Shown here: piece by piece, positions 26,663 through 38,101 of the stretch
Position numbering within the stretch: the first letter of the stretch is position 1
Layout of the letters: every line of letters starts with the position of its first letter
NCBI RefSeq assembly: GCF_003073045.1
Contig: NC_037593.1
Location: forward strand, 18,528,725 to 18,592,724
DNA length: 64,000 nucleotides
Source of the DNA: Pomacea canaliculata
Lineage: Eukaryota; Mollusca; Gastropoda; Architaenioglossa; Ampullariidae
Direction of reading: 5' to 3'
The notes under the pieces: model-generated
Databases searched by the model: none
Told to the model about the DNA's origin: nothing
Seen by the model: only the letters and a program-made list of their open reading frames with translations
Translations under genes and position numbers: made by a program

Positions 26663-29517
26663 ATGGCAATGTGGACGGAGCAGAGGTGCATGGATTTGAT
26701 TGTAATGTGGGAGAACTACCCGTGTCTGTTCGACACTTCCAGTGCGGACTATGTAAACCGGGATAAGGCCAAAATTGCCTTCATTGAAATTGCTCGTGCT
26801 CTGGGCAATGGAATAACAGGTAGGAATTTTATCTTTTTACTTCGATGTTTGTGTACTGGTCACTGATTCTGTGACTTAGCAAATTCTAGAAAGCATGATC
26901 TAAGATGTGTGCTGCTAATACTAGTGATGGCTCATCATGAAATAAATAAGTGTAATGATATATCATACCAGAAATTCTGAGAACTTTGCCACAGAAATAT
27001 AAGAAAAAAATTCTCGCGAATAGCTACTTCATCACGAAACATTCTACATAACATTAGATTAGCAGCTTTCATAATCTTTTGTTTTCCTGTTTTCAGAAGA
27101 CGAAGTGAAGCAGAAAATGCGCTCACTTCGCAATTCATTTTTTCAGCAGTTATCTGCATACAATGCACGCTGTAGAAGTGGTGCTTCTGCACAACATGTG
27201 GCAGAGCCAACATGGCACTTCTGGAAGGCGTTGTGTTTCCTCAGACCCTTCATAAAATTGAGAAAGGGTCAAGACAACTTGGTGAGCGCTTTGAGTTAAT
27301 TAGTATTATCTATATTTTCAAACTGGAAATAGTCTTAATCTGTAACATTTGCTTTCAGATTATTTTTATTTTGCATTGTTTTAAACATGAAGGGGGTCAG
27401 TGAACTTTTTAAGTGCTTTTACATATCTAAATATTAATATTCTATGTAATTTGAAGCTTTTTTTAACACTTGTTGAGAGATGCTTTTACCTGGCTTGCAA
27501 TATTTCAGTGTGAGATGTTTAATCACATAGAGTGTCAAAGAATTGCACCCCCATGTACTTTTTTCAGCATGTGATAAAAATACTTTTGTAAACAAGATCT
27601 GACACACATGGTTATCTCAAGAGAAAACATTATTGTCTCTCAACACAAACCATACACAAGAGAAATAAAATAAAATGCCGCAGTATGCATTTTCATCATT
27701 CATTTAATAATTAAATATATTTTAAGTACTGAAAATTTATTACTGTCAAATTTATTCTGATATTCCATTTAATTTTGCAATATCCTTGTACACATAATAC
27801 GGTGTTTATACAGCATAGCTTCATGTTATATAAAAACATTTACTCAACTGGCCGATGGGCAATGGCGAGTTTTTAAAGTACAAAAACCAGTAAAGAATCA
27901 AAATCAGGTACTTGCAAAATGTTATATACACAGTAAAAAGTAAAAAAATAAGTCCATATCTATATATATATACACACACACATGCATGTACGCACACAAT
28001 AACATTCATTGTTTATAACAGGAATTTTCCTTTGTTAGCTGTTCTCAGGTGAGGATTATGGTACAAGTAATAAAATAGTCACACCTCACACACTCATGCA
28101 TTTACTACACTCACACTCCCTGTTAGTGACCAAATACAATGCGGTCTTGCCATGGCACAGTGCCCTCATCATTCACATAATTTTTTACTTCCTCACGCAC
28201 AAATCTGGCATCAGTTGAAGACCTGTTGACTGGAGGATAGGTAAGGGAGTGTAGTTGATGTGTATTCTGGCGCCAGTCTCCCTCGATTATATTGTGGGTC
28301 TCAGTTTCTTCCCTGTCAATAAAACACGGAGGCATAAACTCCTGGTCTACTTTGTATCGCAAGAAGTTGTGGAGGGCTATACATGCCAGTGTTACTGTTG
28401 TGGCTCGTTCTGGGCTATGGGGCATTGGTTTTTGAAGAACACCAAAGCATGCCACCAGAATGCCAAACACGTTCTCCACTATTCTTCGAGCTCTTGACAA
28501 TCGATAATCAAAAATTCGTTGTCGCCTCCTCTCCATCTCCTCTTCAGCATCTTGCAGGTTCTGTATGACCTTTCTGAACGGGAAGGGTTTTAGCAGGTAA
28601 CTTTTTAGGGGGAAGGCATCATCCCCTACAATAAAGTATGGGACAGGTGTAAAACGGCCAGGCAGAGGCACTGGCGCTGGAATATTTAGAGTGTTCTTCT
28701 TGAGGGCAGCAGCTAGAGTACTGTCTCTGAAAACGCCAGCATCACCTGAACCTGCCATTTGCCCCTACGTCAAAATACAGAAATCTGTATTTTGCATCAA
28801 CAACAGCAAGAAGAATTATGCTGTGAAATTTTAAATAATTATAGTGTGTTGACCCTCCAGGGGACCGAATGGCTACATGCTTGCCATCCATAGCTCCAAT
28901 GCAGTTTGGCAGATTCCACTGTTGTGCAAATTCTTGTGAAATTTGTTGCCATTCTGCCTCTGTACTTGGAACCTGCAACAACAAAAGATCTCATTTTAGC
29001 ATATAAAAACTATATATACATATATATCTATAGCATATTTGCATGTACTAAGCATTTACTATTTATTGAACTTATTTTGAGTATTTTATCTAATTTGCAG
29101 AGCTCTACTTCAGCAAACTGCTCACAATCCTCAGCAGAACTCCTTGTTCCAGAAGAAGATACAGGAGATATTAGTGTTCTCCTCACTTCCGTGGGGGCTT
29201 TCACAGAAAAAACAGCTGAAGCACCTGCTGCCCCACCCTCATCCAATGTGTACCAACAAGCACCACCATCAAAGGCACCAGACTGTGCAAAAAGGAGGAG
29301 GAGGGCAGACAACTTAGACACCCCCAGTCCAGCTCATCAGGCTGTGGATATTCTAAAAAATTTGCAAAAGACTGGAAAGGCAACTCCAAATGAAATGTTC
29401 TATCAAATGGTAGCTGGTATGACAGAGAAGTTTCCCGAACACGTGCAGGATCAACTACACCGTGATATATTTAACATGGTACAGGAGGTAAAACTAACAT
29501 TGCAGAATAAAAATTGA
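26663..29517 (+). CDS. MADF/BESS-type DNA-binding protein of the Harbinger element (252 aa)
   Basis: Three exons join in frame: 26663-26819, 27097-27281, 29101-29517 (759 nt, 252 aa plus stop). Residues 1-90 form a MADF (Myb/SANT-like) domain: LIVMWENYPCLFDTSSADYV, then KIAFIEIARAL, then EVKQKMRSLRNSFFQQ and WHFWKALCFL. A low-complexity Ser/Ala/Pro middle carries a basic nuclear-localisation-like AKRRRR. The C-terminus (VAGMTEKFPEHVQDQLHRDI) resembles a BESS-type interaction helix. PIF/Harbinger elements are known to encode a Myb/MADF-like partner that carries the nuclease to the nucleus and to the TIRs. The 1.8-kb second intron contains an oppositely oriented nuclease fragment. No break was found in these exons. 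Confidence 0.82.
28126..28972 (-). pseudogene. Harbinger nuclease (DDE_Tnp_4 type), C-terminal part, lineage Y
   Basis: Reads minus from a 3' splice site at 28,973: STEAEWQQISQEFAQQWNLP, then CIGAMDGKHVAIRSP (first catalytic Asp), FIVGDDAFPLKSYLLKPF (second Asp), RARRIVENVFGILVACFGVL (catalytic Glu), then a C-terminal tail to a stop at about 28,126. All three DDE signatures are present. One frame change near 28,745 (after DVGANGR) breaks the reading frame. No N-terminal helix-turn-helix part precedes it in compatible phase. It sits inside intron 2 of the MADF gene in opposite orientation. Confidence 0.85.
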
Positions 29518-30374
29518 TTTGAAAAATAAACTTCAAGTATCCCACATTGTCTTCAGCCATTTTGTATTGTTCTGCACCATGTCACTAGGAGTCATTTACA
29601 ATGGAAAATCATTTTTGTCTTTATTTACTAATAACTTTGAATGAATACCATAACACTGATTGTTTACAAAGCCTAATGTCTCTCTGTCAAAGAGACACTC
29701 GCAGACCACATAACACATTTATTTATCAACAAATTTTGTGACTGACAAGGAGGTTACAATATGATATCACAGCAATCATTTCTTCGCCCCAAATAATGGA
29801 TGTCATTTGTTGGATGCTCCTATGCATTCTATGTTTCCTACACTTTAACAACACTGTACCTTCAAATAATCCACCCGAAGAATCCTGTACAATGCAGCAC
29901 AGGTATCCATTACTATGTTGTGGATTGTGTTTCCTGGGATCCGGAAAAGGAACGATAGGTCCGCGAATGAATTGCCTGGAAATAAAATCAGACCACGTCT
30001 GCTCATGTGGGTTAGCATTCACAAAAAATTATTTCAGCACAACATCTTGACAGTTCATATGAAACATATATGAATAAGAAATTAATCTGAAGTTTCAAGC
30101 AGCTTCAACTAAATTACTGAATGATTCTCTGACAGTAAGACATGAAAATTATATTACAACTACCGTAAACAATTAATAGTGATGAATTCTGCACTTTGGT
30201 GCTTTATGCTGTTATTTTGAGATTTTTCCCCTGGTTGTACAATAAAGCATTTTGCCTAATTAAAAACATACTAACCAAGTCTACCAACACAGAGATGCAA
30301 TTAAACTGATTTCTGTTTAGATCTAGAGGATAGTTGCTTACACCAGTATGGTGTTTGTGCTTTTCCGTGGATTT

Positions 30375-30605
30375 TTTTACTTGCAGACAGCAGAGGGTTT
30401 ATTTAAATTGCCATTATTCTGATATTGCTACAAGCACCGGGTCCTCACAAGGCTGTTGCCTGTCACCCCTGTTGTTTATTATGTACACCGATAGCTGTAG
30501 AACTATGGAGGAGACTAGCTACCTCATTAAGTTCTCTCTGATGCTGTGGCCAACAAATAGTAAGGAAAGCTTCCTGCAATTTTATCAGGTCCTCAACAGG
30601 TACTA
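30375..30605 (+). mobile_element. LINE reverse-transcriptase scrap inside Harbinger
   Basis: Translation gives STGSSQGCCLSPLLFIMYTD followed by SYLIKFS, matching the non-LTR reverse-transcriptase signature TGxPQGCVLSPLLFxLYT and the start of the region before the YADD box. Only about 75 aa are recognisable. It is a truncated remnant lying where the missing nuclease exons of the Harbinger element would be expected. Confidence 0.7.
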
Positions 30606-31474
30606 ATGTTAGAATTTACATTATTAAGTTCAGGTAAACGTTATATCATGCCTGTAAAATAGAAGCAATAGGTACCTGAAATCGTTTATGCCGTCTATAG
30701 TCTAGCTGCTCCATGACAAATGAATTGTATGTGGTGTGTGTGTTGAAGGTGCGTACATTTTTCTATTTGCTCATAACTAGGGCACCTTTTCAATATTTAA
30801 ATTGACCATTCAGACTAATAACGTTGGAATGAGCTGGAGATCAACAGTTTGTGTTCCATACTTAGTACTCTTCTGTACATAAAATTAACCAAACCTAAGC
30901 ATGCAAAGAAAACAAAAACAAAAAAATGCATTCCTGACCCAAGGTACCGCAGGGTCACTGCCAATCTTTCCTCGGCTTTAATACTGTCTCATGACAGTAT
31001 CTTGTCTGCGAATTGCAGGCTTGATTAAATATAAAAGTTCTGCAAACGTAGTAGGCCCTGCGTACCGCAAGAAATGCTTAAATCCGATTTTATATTTAAT
31101 ATTTTGATTCCTCAAACTATAAAAGCTGCAAGTGTGGGAGAAATAGATGTACCACATTTGGGAGGGGCTATCTGTGTGACACTCTCAAGTTTTATTATAA
31201 ACCATTGCCAACTGTCGAAGTGTTATATGCAATTGCATTTTGAAACCATTGCAAAGATGAATAGATCCTAGAGCCAATATGCAGCAATGAAAAAAGACTA
31301 CTAGGGTTCTTGGTGCCCACTGTACACATGTAAATTGCTAGCAGTAAAGATTTGAAAAATTGCTGTGCAGCATGGCTGCTAAGACCCCAAGAGATTGTGC
31401 AGGGCAGCTGAAGATCAATCATGAAAAATAAATGCAAACTTCTTTAAAAGAATTGTGTATATATGTATAGTAGT

Positions 31475-32657
31475 AATGTAGATAGCTTTACCTTGCTTGG
31501 AACTGCGAAGCATTTTCATGCATTTCAGCCAGAGCTGGCCACTTAATCCATTTCTTTTGATGAGATGCTAGTGTGTGGCAGATAAGATGGATTACTCTCC
31601 TAAGTGATCCCTTGCTGAGATTAAATCTGTCGCCAATCCCTCTGAAGGATTCTTGGTTCCCAAGGAACCACAATGTTGCCAGCATTTTTTTCTCCAAGCT
31701 GATTGTACGCTCCTTGGGCAACAAGGGGCCAATCCAGTTACAAAGTACCTAAGATGAAGGAACAATGAAATATGTGAAAAATATTAACATTACAGTGTTT
31801 TAGTGAATATGTATGTAATGAATATAAACTGCAACAACAACTTGAACACTTATATAGGTCTGTACCTCAGTCAATGGCAGCACTGCACTTCATAAGGATC
31901 AACATACACTTTTACAAATGACAAACTTCCCATGCACAAATCCTATTATGTTATACTCCTCCTTCCAATACGTGCAAGCAGACTGTAAAAGCACAATACA
32001 TTTTATACACTATATACTTTGAAACATAAGCCCTAGAAAGTGTTTAAAGTACTGTTTAATGTAGATAGCTTTACCTTGCTTGGAACTGCGAAGCATTTTC
32101 ATGCATTTCAGCCAGAGCTGGCCACTTAATCCATTTCTTTTGATGAGATGCTAGTGTGTGGCAGATAAGATGGATTACTCTCCTAAGTGATCCCTTGCTG
32201 AGATTAAATCTGTCGCCAATCCCTCTGAAGGATTCTTGGTTCCCAAGGAACCACAATGTTGCCAGCATTTTTTTCTCCAAGCTGATTGTACGCTCCTTGG
32301 GCAACAAGGGGCCAATCCAGTTACAAAGTACCTAAGATGAAGGAACAATGAAATATGTGAAAAATATTAACATTACAGTGTTTTTATGAATATGTATGTA
32401 ATGAATATAAACTGCAACAATAACTTGAACACTTATATAGGTCTGTACTTGAACACTTATATAGGTCTGTACCTCAGTCAATGGCAGCACTGCACTTCAT
32501 AAGGATCAACATACACTTTTACAAATGACAAACTTCCCATGCACAAATCCTATTATTTTAAACTCCTTCCAATACGTGCAAGCAGACTGTAAAAGCACGA
32601 TACATTTTATACACTATATACTTTGAAACATAAGCCCTAGAAAGTGTTTAAAGTACT
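31475..32657. repeat. Tandem duplication of about 0.6 kb inside Harbinger
   Basis: About 31,475-32,055 repeats nearly identically at about 32,058-32,657. Each copy holds one 257-bp exon with the same translation (LPKERTISLEKKMLATLWFL...) plus its upstream intron. The second copy has a small internal repeat (ACTTGAACACTTATATAGG). Near identity makes this one of the youngest events in the nest. Confidence 0.95.
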
Positions 32658-32953
32658 TACTTCAAAATCTGCCCTGTGCATTCGAAAATGCTGATGAAAT
32701 TCTACTTCACAGTACTCCTGTACTGTTCTTTCTACATAATCTCTAATTCTTTAGGCTTTTTCCTCTTTCGTTGACAAAGGGTTGCCGCTATAAATAACCC
32801 TTCGTTGATGCTGCGATCGATTGTTTCAATTATTATTTCGTCGTCGGTGTCATCGTCATCGGTGTAAGCGTGGTATGTGTAATTGTTGTCGTCGTCAAAC
32901 ATTTCCATCAACATCATTGCCTTCTCACTTGTTGCTTCGCTGGCAGCCGCCAT
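31492..32953 (-). pseudogene. Harbinger nuclease N-terminal exons, lineage X, one exon duplicated
   Basis: Exon 32953-32661 starts MAAASEATSEKAMMLMEMFD, with an acidic stretch (YTDDDDTDDE), a basic patch (CQRKRKKPKE) and, after a one-base frame change near 32,745, VERTVQEYCEVEFHQHFRMH. The next exon exists twice (32331-32075 and 31748-31492): KKMLATLWFLGNQESFRGIG and FNLSKGSLRRVIHLICHTLA, the helix-turn-helix region of Harbinger nucleases. Each is 257 bp, so including both would shift the frame. The exon ends in phase 2 while the nuclease exon at 28,972 begins in phase 0 and overlaps it in alignment, so the two are not one gene. The catalytic exons for this lineage are absent. Confidence 0.8.
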
Positions 32954-34509
32954 TTTAACAGGCGCTCACGGTGGGCGAAGGGTATCACAGGCTCTTTAGG
33001 GCGCGAGCATCGTGAGAGTAGAACGGTGCTGCAAGACGCCTAGTAGCCAAAATCTTGTACGCGCAAACCATAAAAACATTGCAGCGTGAGAATAGGCCTT
33101 ATATCAACCTGCACAAGTTGGAGGGCAGTTTCACATTTATTAAGTACATTTGACTTGACAAATTTGCGCATCAGATTTTTCATGTCATGTAAGTCTAAAC
33201 AAAGGAAAGGAAGAAGAGGCTGATCAGCTTGGTATTTTCTCAAAAAAGGTTCAAGTATACTGGCAATTAAACTAAAGAAAGCCAGACGACATGAAAGCAA
33301 AGGGGTAGATAAGACTCCAGCTTTTACAATATTAAAAGGTTTGTTCTTTGGCAATGTTATTTTTTTCTCCATTGCAGCTTTGACAAATGTTTCCAAGTCT
33401 GGAAGCATAACAATTGCTTTTTCAGCAACAGAATTGTTTTCAAGCCATCGGTGAGCACAGAACTTGGCTGGGAAAGATGTGGAACCAGTTACTTTTATAT
33501 AATCTTCTCTTCTGGCTGGGCTGTCTCTGAACAAGATATAAGCAGATGTAAGAAGTGACTCAAGCTCCCATTGAGAAGCCTCGCATCCACGCCTAAATGC
33601 ATTGTGCATAACATGGAGTCCACAGCTGCCCACATTTAACAAACCAACATTGTGATTGGTAATCATGTCGTTATTAATTTTCTCAAGAAGGTTAATTCAG
33701 GTTTACAGAAGGGCCATCCATAGAAATTTGAAGTAAATTAGCTTGCTTGGAGTTTGATTCGCTAATTACCATATGGAACTTTTGTTGAAGGTCTATGGCC
33801 GTAGAATGACCTAAAAATTCCGATGTCAGGTAATGGGTCCTTACAACATTGTCACTCCAGTATCGAACATGGAAATCCAGCTGTTTAGTTTGAGTCTTGT
33901 GGTTAACAGACTCATAAAACAAAAGAACATACTCAGGCGACGAATTTACACAGTCCCAAAGCAATTTCGAAAAGTGAGGAGCAAGCCCAAATGTAGTTAG
34001 ATAACTGGTTTTTGTTTGACCGCACTTAAATTCTGCATCTACTTGGCTGCCTGGAAACATAAGCCGGAACAGATCAGCTGATTTTTCAGCAGATTTTGTG
34101 ATTCCACAGGTGCCGTCTGATTTTGAGCGGACTGTGGATGTTCTTGATTACGAAAGTAATCAGTTACACAAAAGCGTGCATCTTTCAGAAATACTTTTAT
34201 TTGCCCTTTGTGTCTTTCGGTAACCAAGTGCTGTTTCAAAACACTTTCGCCCATTGACGAAAGATTCAAAGATATTTTGCAGGCAGCACATCGTGCCAAA
34301 TGTTTATCGCTCGAGTCTTTTATTACCAATCTTTATACTTGTCTTCCTTTAGCCAGTTCTCCTGAAAAGAGCACTTCCCCGGCATCTTTCAAATTGATAA
34401 GCAGACAAAGAAATGCAGTCGACACGACGAGGGTGAACTCGCGAAAGGCCGAAATTAAAGTTCCCGTCGCGAGCGAGACTGAGTAGTCATGTGATTAAAA
34501 TAGCAACGA

Positions 34510-34720
34510 GGCGAAAAATCGTCGGTATTTTGCGGCAACGTCGAATTCGAAAATAAATTTGTGGTAATATTTTATCGATATAAGGACTTGTAAGGGTCAC
34601 AGAGAAAATGTAAGGACCTGTGTGCGAATTTGTAAGGACCGCATGGCAAATATAAGGACTTATAAGGCCCTACGGCGAAAATTCAATATGTAAGGACCTT
34701 GTAAGGACCTTAGAACCCTG
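34510..34720 (-). repeat. hAT right terminal inverted repeat
   Basis: Partner of 24,736-24,956. Repeats of TAAGGACTTGTAAGG / TATAAGGACTTATAAGG fill it. It ends GAACCCTG at 34,720. Confidence 0.93.
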
Positions 34721-36250
34721 CCTGTGTGTATTTTACAGAAACGTGTGGCAAAACCCTTGATGTTTCTTAATTCTCATTTGACTTAATGCGATGATGTATC
34801 ACAAGAGCGAGGGGGCCCGGGTTTATTCTATGTGCAGTTGTTTGGCTGGCAATCCATGTGTGGGTTGTAAGCAATCAGAGAAGTACAGTACTGTCGTACG
34901 TGATACAAAACATAAATTTACAATTTAAACAACATATTTATTCCTCATTGTGAAATCAGCTCAATTGAGTAGAAAAAAAAAATGCAGCAGTTGACATCAT
35001 TTGCATTTTACACTTTTTACCATTTTGTGATATCCCTCTTTCTGCTCCACTGTATTATGTTGCAAATCTTGTGCACCCAATTTTTGGAAGTTAGCTCCCA
35101 TCTCTGGAGATCTCCACTGAGAAATAAAATCGTGGTGATCACACTGTGCATGAAAACACTAAATATTTATTTGTGATAAGCATTACTTATGGACTGACTG
35201 ATGCTTTAAATCTTAATACTGACATCAACATAAGAAGAAAAACAAGGTAATAGTAGCAAAAATAAATTTTATTATTATTTTAGGACTTTTATTTTGCATT
35301 CAAAGTGGTTGATTATAATGCCTTCAAATATAAATGCGTCAACTTTTGTTATTGCAAACATACTACTTTGAATTAGTTGGTAATGATGTCCAGTTTAAAA
35401 TCCTGCTTCGTGCTTTTCTCTCCATGTCTACTTTTTGCTTATTTACAACCATTCTTTTAAAAACCCAAATCATGTGACATTTTGTCATCATCTGGAAAGG
35501 TTTGTGTGCATATTAAACTATACAGTACATGTTCATAAACTTAAGTATTTTATTACATCTTGTAACTGTGCTTACTGTGTAGTGCGGAAATAAAGAATGA
35601 AACCTAAGTAGTCAAAACGACTGAATCACTTTGCTTGATTCAGTCATGGACTTCTGTACATGATTGGCCATTCAGCATCGCTAAACGTCAATAGCACATT
35701 ACACGAGTCGTTCATATGAATTAAAAATCAGTCTGTGTGCGCTATATTAATTAGCAAGCTAAAATACTATATAACACCACGAATACAATCCTAGAAAAAA
35801 GAATAGCAGATGGAACACTACGAAGACACCGGCTAAGCGATGAGTAAAAAATAAACGGGGGACACAAGTTCGTGATAATTCCTAAAATATAGAAAACGAA
35901 CATTTACAAAGAAACCGATCGACTAAGCCACGTAGGGCTGATTTTTTATTGAGCTGTATCACAACACGTCCTCGATCCACGAGTCTACCACAATTGACAA
36001 TGTTGTTAAATTCAAGACATATTCTGTTCTAACACATGGTCAAAACCTCATCTCGGACTCATGCTCATCTCATGGCTGCATGTTTCCCTTGCACGCCTCA
36101 TATAAAGTTTATCACATGATTTGCCATATGACTGGTCCATTAATTTTGCACATGGCTCACTGAATTAATAAAATATTTTTAATGTGTCATAATTTGGAAA
36201 TCCGGTATAAAACTCTATTTTTCCATCATCTTGTGAAAAACGTTCTAACC
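34721..36250. other. No gene recognised (interior of outer element)
   Basis: AT-rich DNA between the hAT right end and the THAP gene's last recognisable block. It may hold the decayed remainder of the outer element. No domain could be read on either strand. Confidence 0.4.
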
Positions 36251-36253
36251 AAT

Positions 36254-38101
36254 GATCTTCTAATTGTCATATCCTCTCTTGAAGAACTTTATTCTCTTCT
36301 TTTGCCAAGGAGAGCTGCTCTTCAACAGAAGGGTTGTCTGCTGTTACAACTCTGCCGCTGCTGTTGCAGGCTCTGTCTCTGCCGTTGCAGGCTCTGTTGT
36401 GGGCTTTGCATCCCCATTTTTGCTGATAAGGAAAAACATTTTACCACATGAAATGGCTGATTTGGCACAGCTCACTTAACATTGACAGGGATTAACCTGC
36501 AGTAGCTTCAGAAGTTAACCTATTAAATTCATCAAATAACATGCCGCTTGCAAGATATTTTGATGTTCCAATCTTTTTTTCATTTCATGGCTATCCATGA
36601 AGTGTTTTTTTTTCTGCTATTTGAGGGTGTAATGTGACAAAAAGATGTTAACTGAAAATATGTTTTGACACCTGTCGATAGACAAAATGTCTAAATAATA
36701 ATGACACAATTGATGTTCTTGTTCTTTGTTTATGTTATTAAATATTTTTAGCAATGAAAATATTAAATTTGATAATAAAACTCACTTTGCATTTATCTTT
36801 GTATTTCTATATGTGATTTGGACAATGATCTCCACGCACTACACATTTGATCCTATTATTTATACATCTTGAAAATACACATTCTGATGTAGTGTAACGA
36901 GAATAGGTAATCAATAATGAATGAACTGAAAAGACAACAAAATTCTGACAATTGTGGCAAAGTTGTACGCTAAAATAAAAAGAAGACCCAGAAGGAAAAG
37001 CAATTAACAAAGATCTCACAAAGTGAATTAGTAAAATGACACAAATGTGGTGATGCCTGGCCCTAAATGCTCTAAAATGAGGCATCACATGAGCAGCTTG
37101 TGAGAGGAAAGTCAAAGCTGAAAGTTCTCAACTAATTTTATTTCTAACTGAACAGGATCAGAATGTGCTTAAAATAACCACTACTTCTATCTAAAGTTAT
37201 GTTTGACCAACTATATTTCTCATGCTCAACACAATATCCTCTATAAAGAAAAAAAATATTACTTAATCACACTCTGTTTTTATTGAGATCATCCACTAAT
37301 ACAATGCAACTAAAGTGAGTTCACCTCTGATTGGTGTTGACATTTGCTAGTGACAGGGGATGGCGAACTGCCGGCTGCTTTCTCTCTTTCCCACGCTGAA
37401 AGTTGTTCCATGTAAACAAGCTTGGTACAGCATCTGGCTTTAGTCTCCTTCGCTTTCCTTTTAAGGATAAAGGGCGAAAATCTTCTGGCACAAAGTGCCT
37501 GCTACAAACCTTTGTCCACTTTCCTATCTGAAAAAAAAAATTAATGAATTGTTATTTTCATAAACATTTACCAAAATACATGTAAGTGCATTGCACTTAT
37601 GATTTTGCCTTTCTTATAGCGATATGCACAAGTTTACTTTAACTTACTACAAAATAATATTGGTAATATATGTCCACCTTTCTCAGCATTTCAATATAAC
37701 AGTACTTTAATAATATGTACTCAGAAAATGTATGTTGGTATGCGCGATAACGTTTTCGGTAATACAAATTATGCCCATATGCAGTAAGTTAAGATTACGA
37801 AAACAACAATTATTCTAAAATCAGAACTTTAAATCTTTAGACTGGCTAACGATGGTTAAAATGGAATGAAGAAGAAGTGATGTAGCGAGTGAAGAAAACG
37901 ATTAATAGTGATTAGAAATTCCATCACGCTTACCCGAAAGAGTGGTCCTTCGTCTCTTCGAATTTTTACAAGCCAAAGCTTCTTCATTTGCTCATCCTTT
38001 GGAATGTCATGGAAGGACAACGTTGGACATTTATAGGCCTGAACTGTACATTGAGGTACACAGCAAATTCGATTATCATTTTTATTTGTAAGAGCCCTCA
38101 T
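36254..38101 (-). pseudogene. THAP-domain gene of the outer element, incomplete
   Basis: The start codon is at 38101-38099. Exon 1 (about 38101-37936) and exon 2 (37531-37315 or slightly shorter) together form a C2CH THAP zinc finger: CCVPQCTVQAYKCPTLSFHD, then DEQMKKLWLVKIRRDEG, IGKWTKVCSRHFVPEDF, and the closing AVPSLF motif. This DNA-binding fold is used by P, Kolobok, ISL2EU-like and other transposases as well as host regulators. A third block (about 36,440-36,254) encodes an Ala/Thr/Glu-rich stretch and a short coiled coil (VEEQLSLAKEENKVLQERI), the usual partner of THAP in such proteins, but it is not in one continuous open frame. No catalytic domain follows. It starts about 80 bp inside the outer right terminus. 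Confidence 0.75.

Larger units (their letters stand above)
26443..33099. mobile_element. PIF/Harbinger transposon inserted in the hAT transposase
   Basis: Perfect 24-bp terminal inverted repeats begin AGGCCTATTCTCACGC (26,443-26,466) and recur inverted at 33,076-33,099. The 3-bp direct repeat TAT (26,440-26,442 and 33,100-33,102) matches the known 3-bp target duplication of this superfamily. Contents: a plus-strand MADF/BESS gene (26,663-29,517), a Harbinger nuclease fragment inside its second intron (28,126-28,972, minus), a LINE scrap (30.4-30.6 kb), and the N-terminal exons of a second Harbinger nuclease (31,492-32,953, minus), one exon tandemly duplicated. Identical TIRs and an intact target duplication indicate a younger insertion than the hAT host. 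Confidence 0.93.
25485..34385 (-). pseudogene. hAT transposase, interrupted by the Harbinger element and otherwise degenerate
   Basis: Reading minus, the likely ATG is 34385 (MPGKCSFQENWLKEDKYKDW). One frame change near 34,328 leads into a BED-type zinc finger (CAACK, then HLVTERHKG). Another shift near 34,050 leads into the catalytic RNase H-like region (LLQISMDGPSVNLN, GSCGLHVMHNAFRRG, FCAHRWLEN) down to 33,103. The frame then resumes exactly at 26,439 on the other side of the Harbinger insertion (QLVQVDI joined to CNSSNHVNLS). The C-terminal hATC dimerisation motif LSHGQATVER with FSFNKE lies near 25,910-25,940, between in-frame stops. A coiled-coil tail (LLAKDKKEITKIQSDIDRLQ) ends at 25,485. 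It is a plain DNA-transposon gene, inactive from the insertion alone. Confidence 0.88.
24736..34720 (-). mobile_element. hAT DNA transposon with long terminal inverted repeats, split by a Harbinger insertion
   Basis: Ends CAGGGTTC... and ...GAACCCTG, with terminal inverted repeats of about 211-221 bp. The element encodes a BED-finger hAT transposase on the minus strand. Subtracting the Harbinger insertion (26,443-33,099 plus one 3-bp duplicate) leaves about 3.3 kb, a normal hAT size. Flanking 8-mers (GATGAACG and CCTGTGTG) do not match, so the 8-bp target duplication is lost or the ends have changed. It lies directly downstream of the integrase relic inside the outer element. Confidence 0.88.

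Noticed and set aside
28906-29100. Upstream extension of the MADF exon 3 open frame starting MADSTVVQILVKF
   Set aside because: It overlaps the nuclease exon in antisense; a clear TTTGCAG acceptor at 29,094-29,100 and phase agreement with exon 2 mark the real exon start.
34039-34329. Start of the hAT transposase at 34,329
   Set aside because: The first codon there is TTG, and an upstream ATG at 34,385 followed by GKCSFQENW fits the family N-terminus after one frame change.
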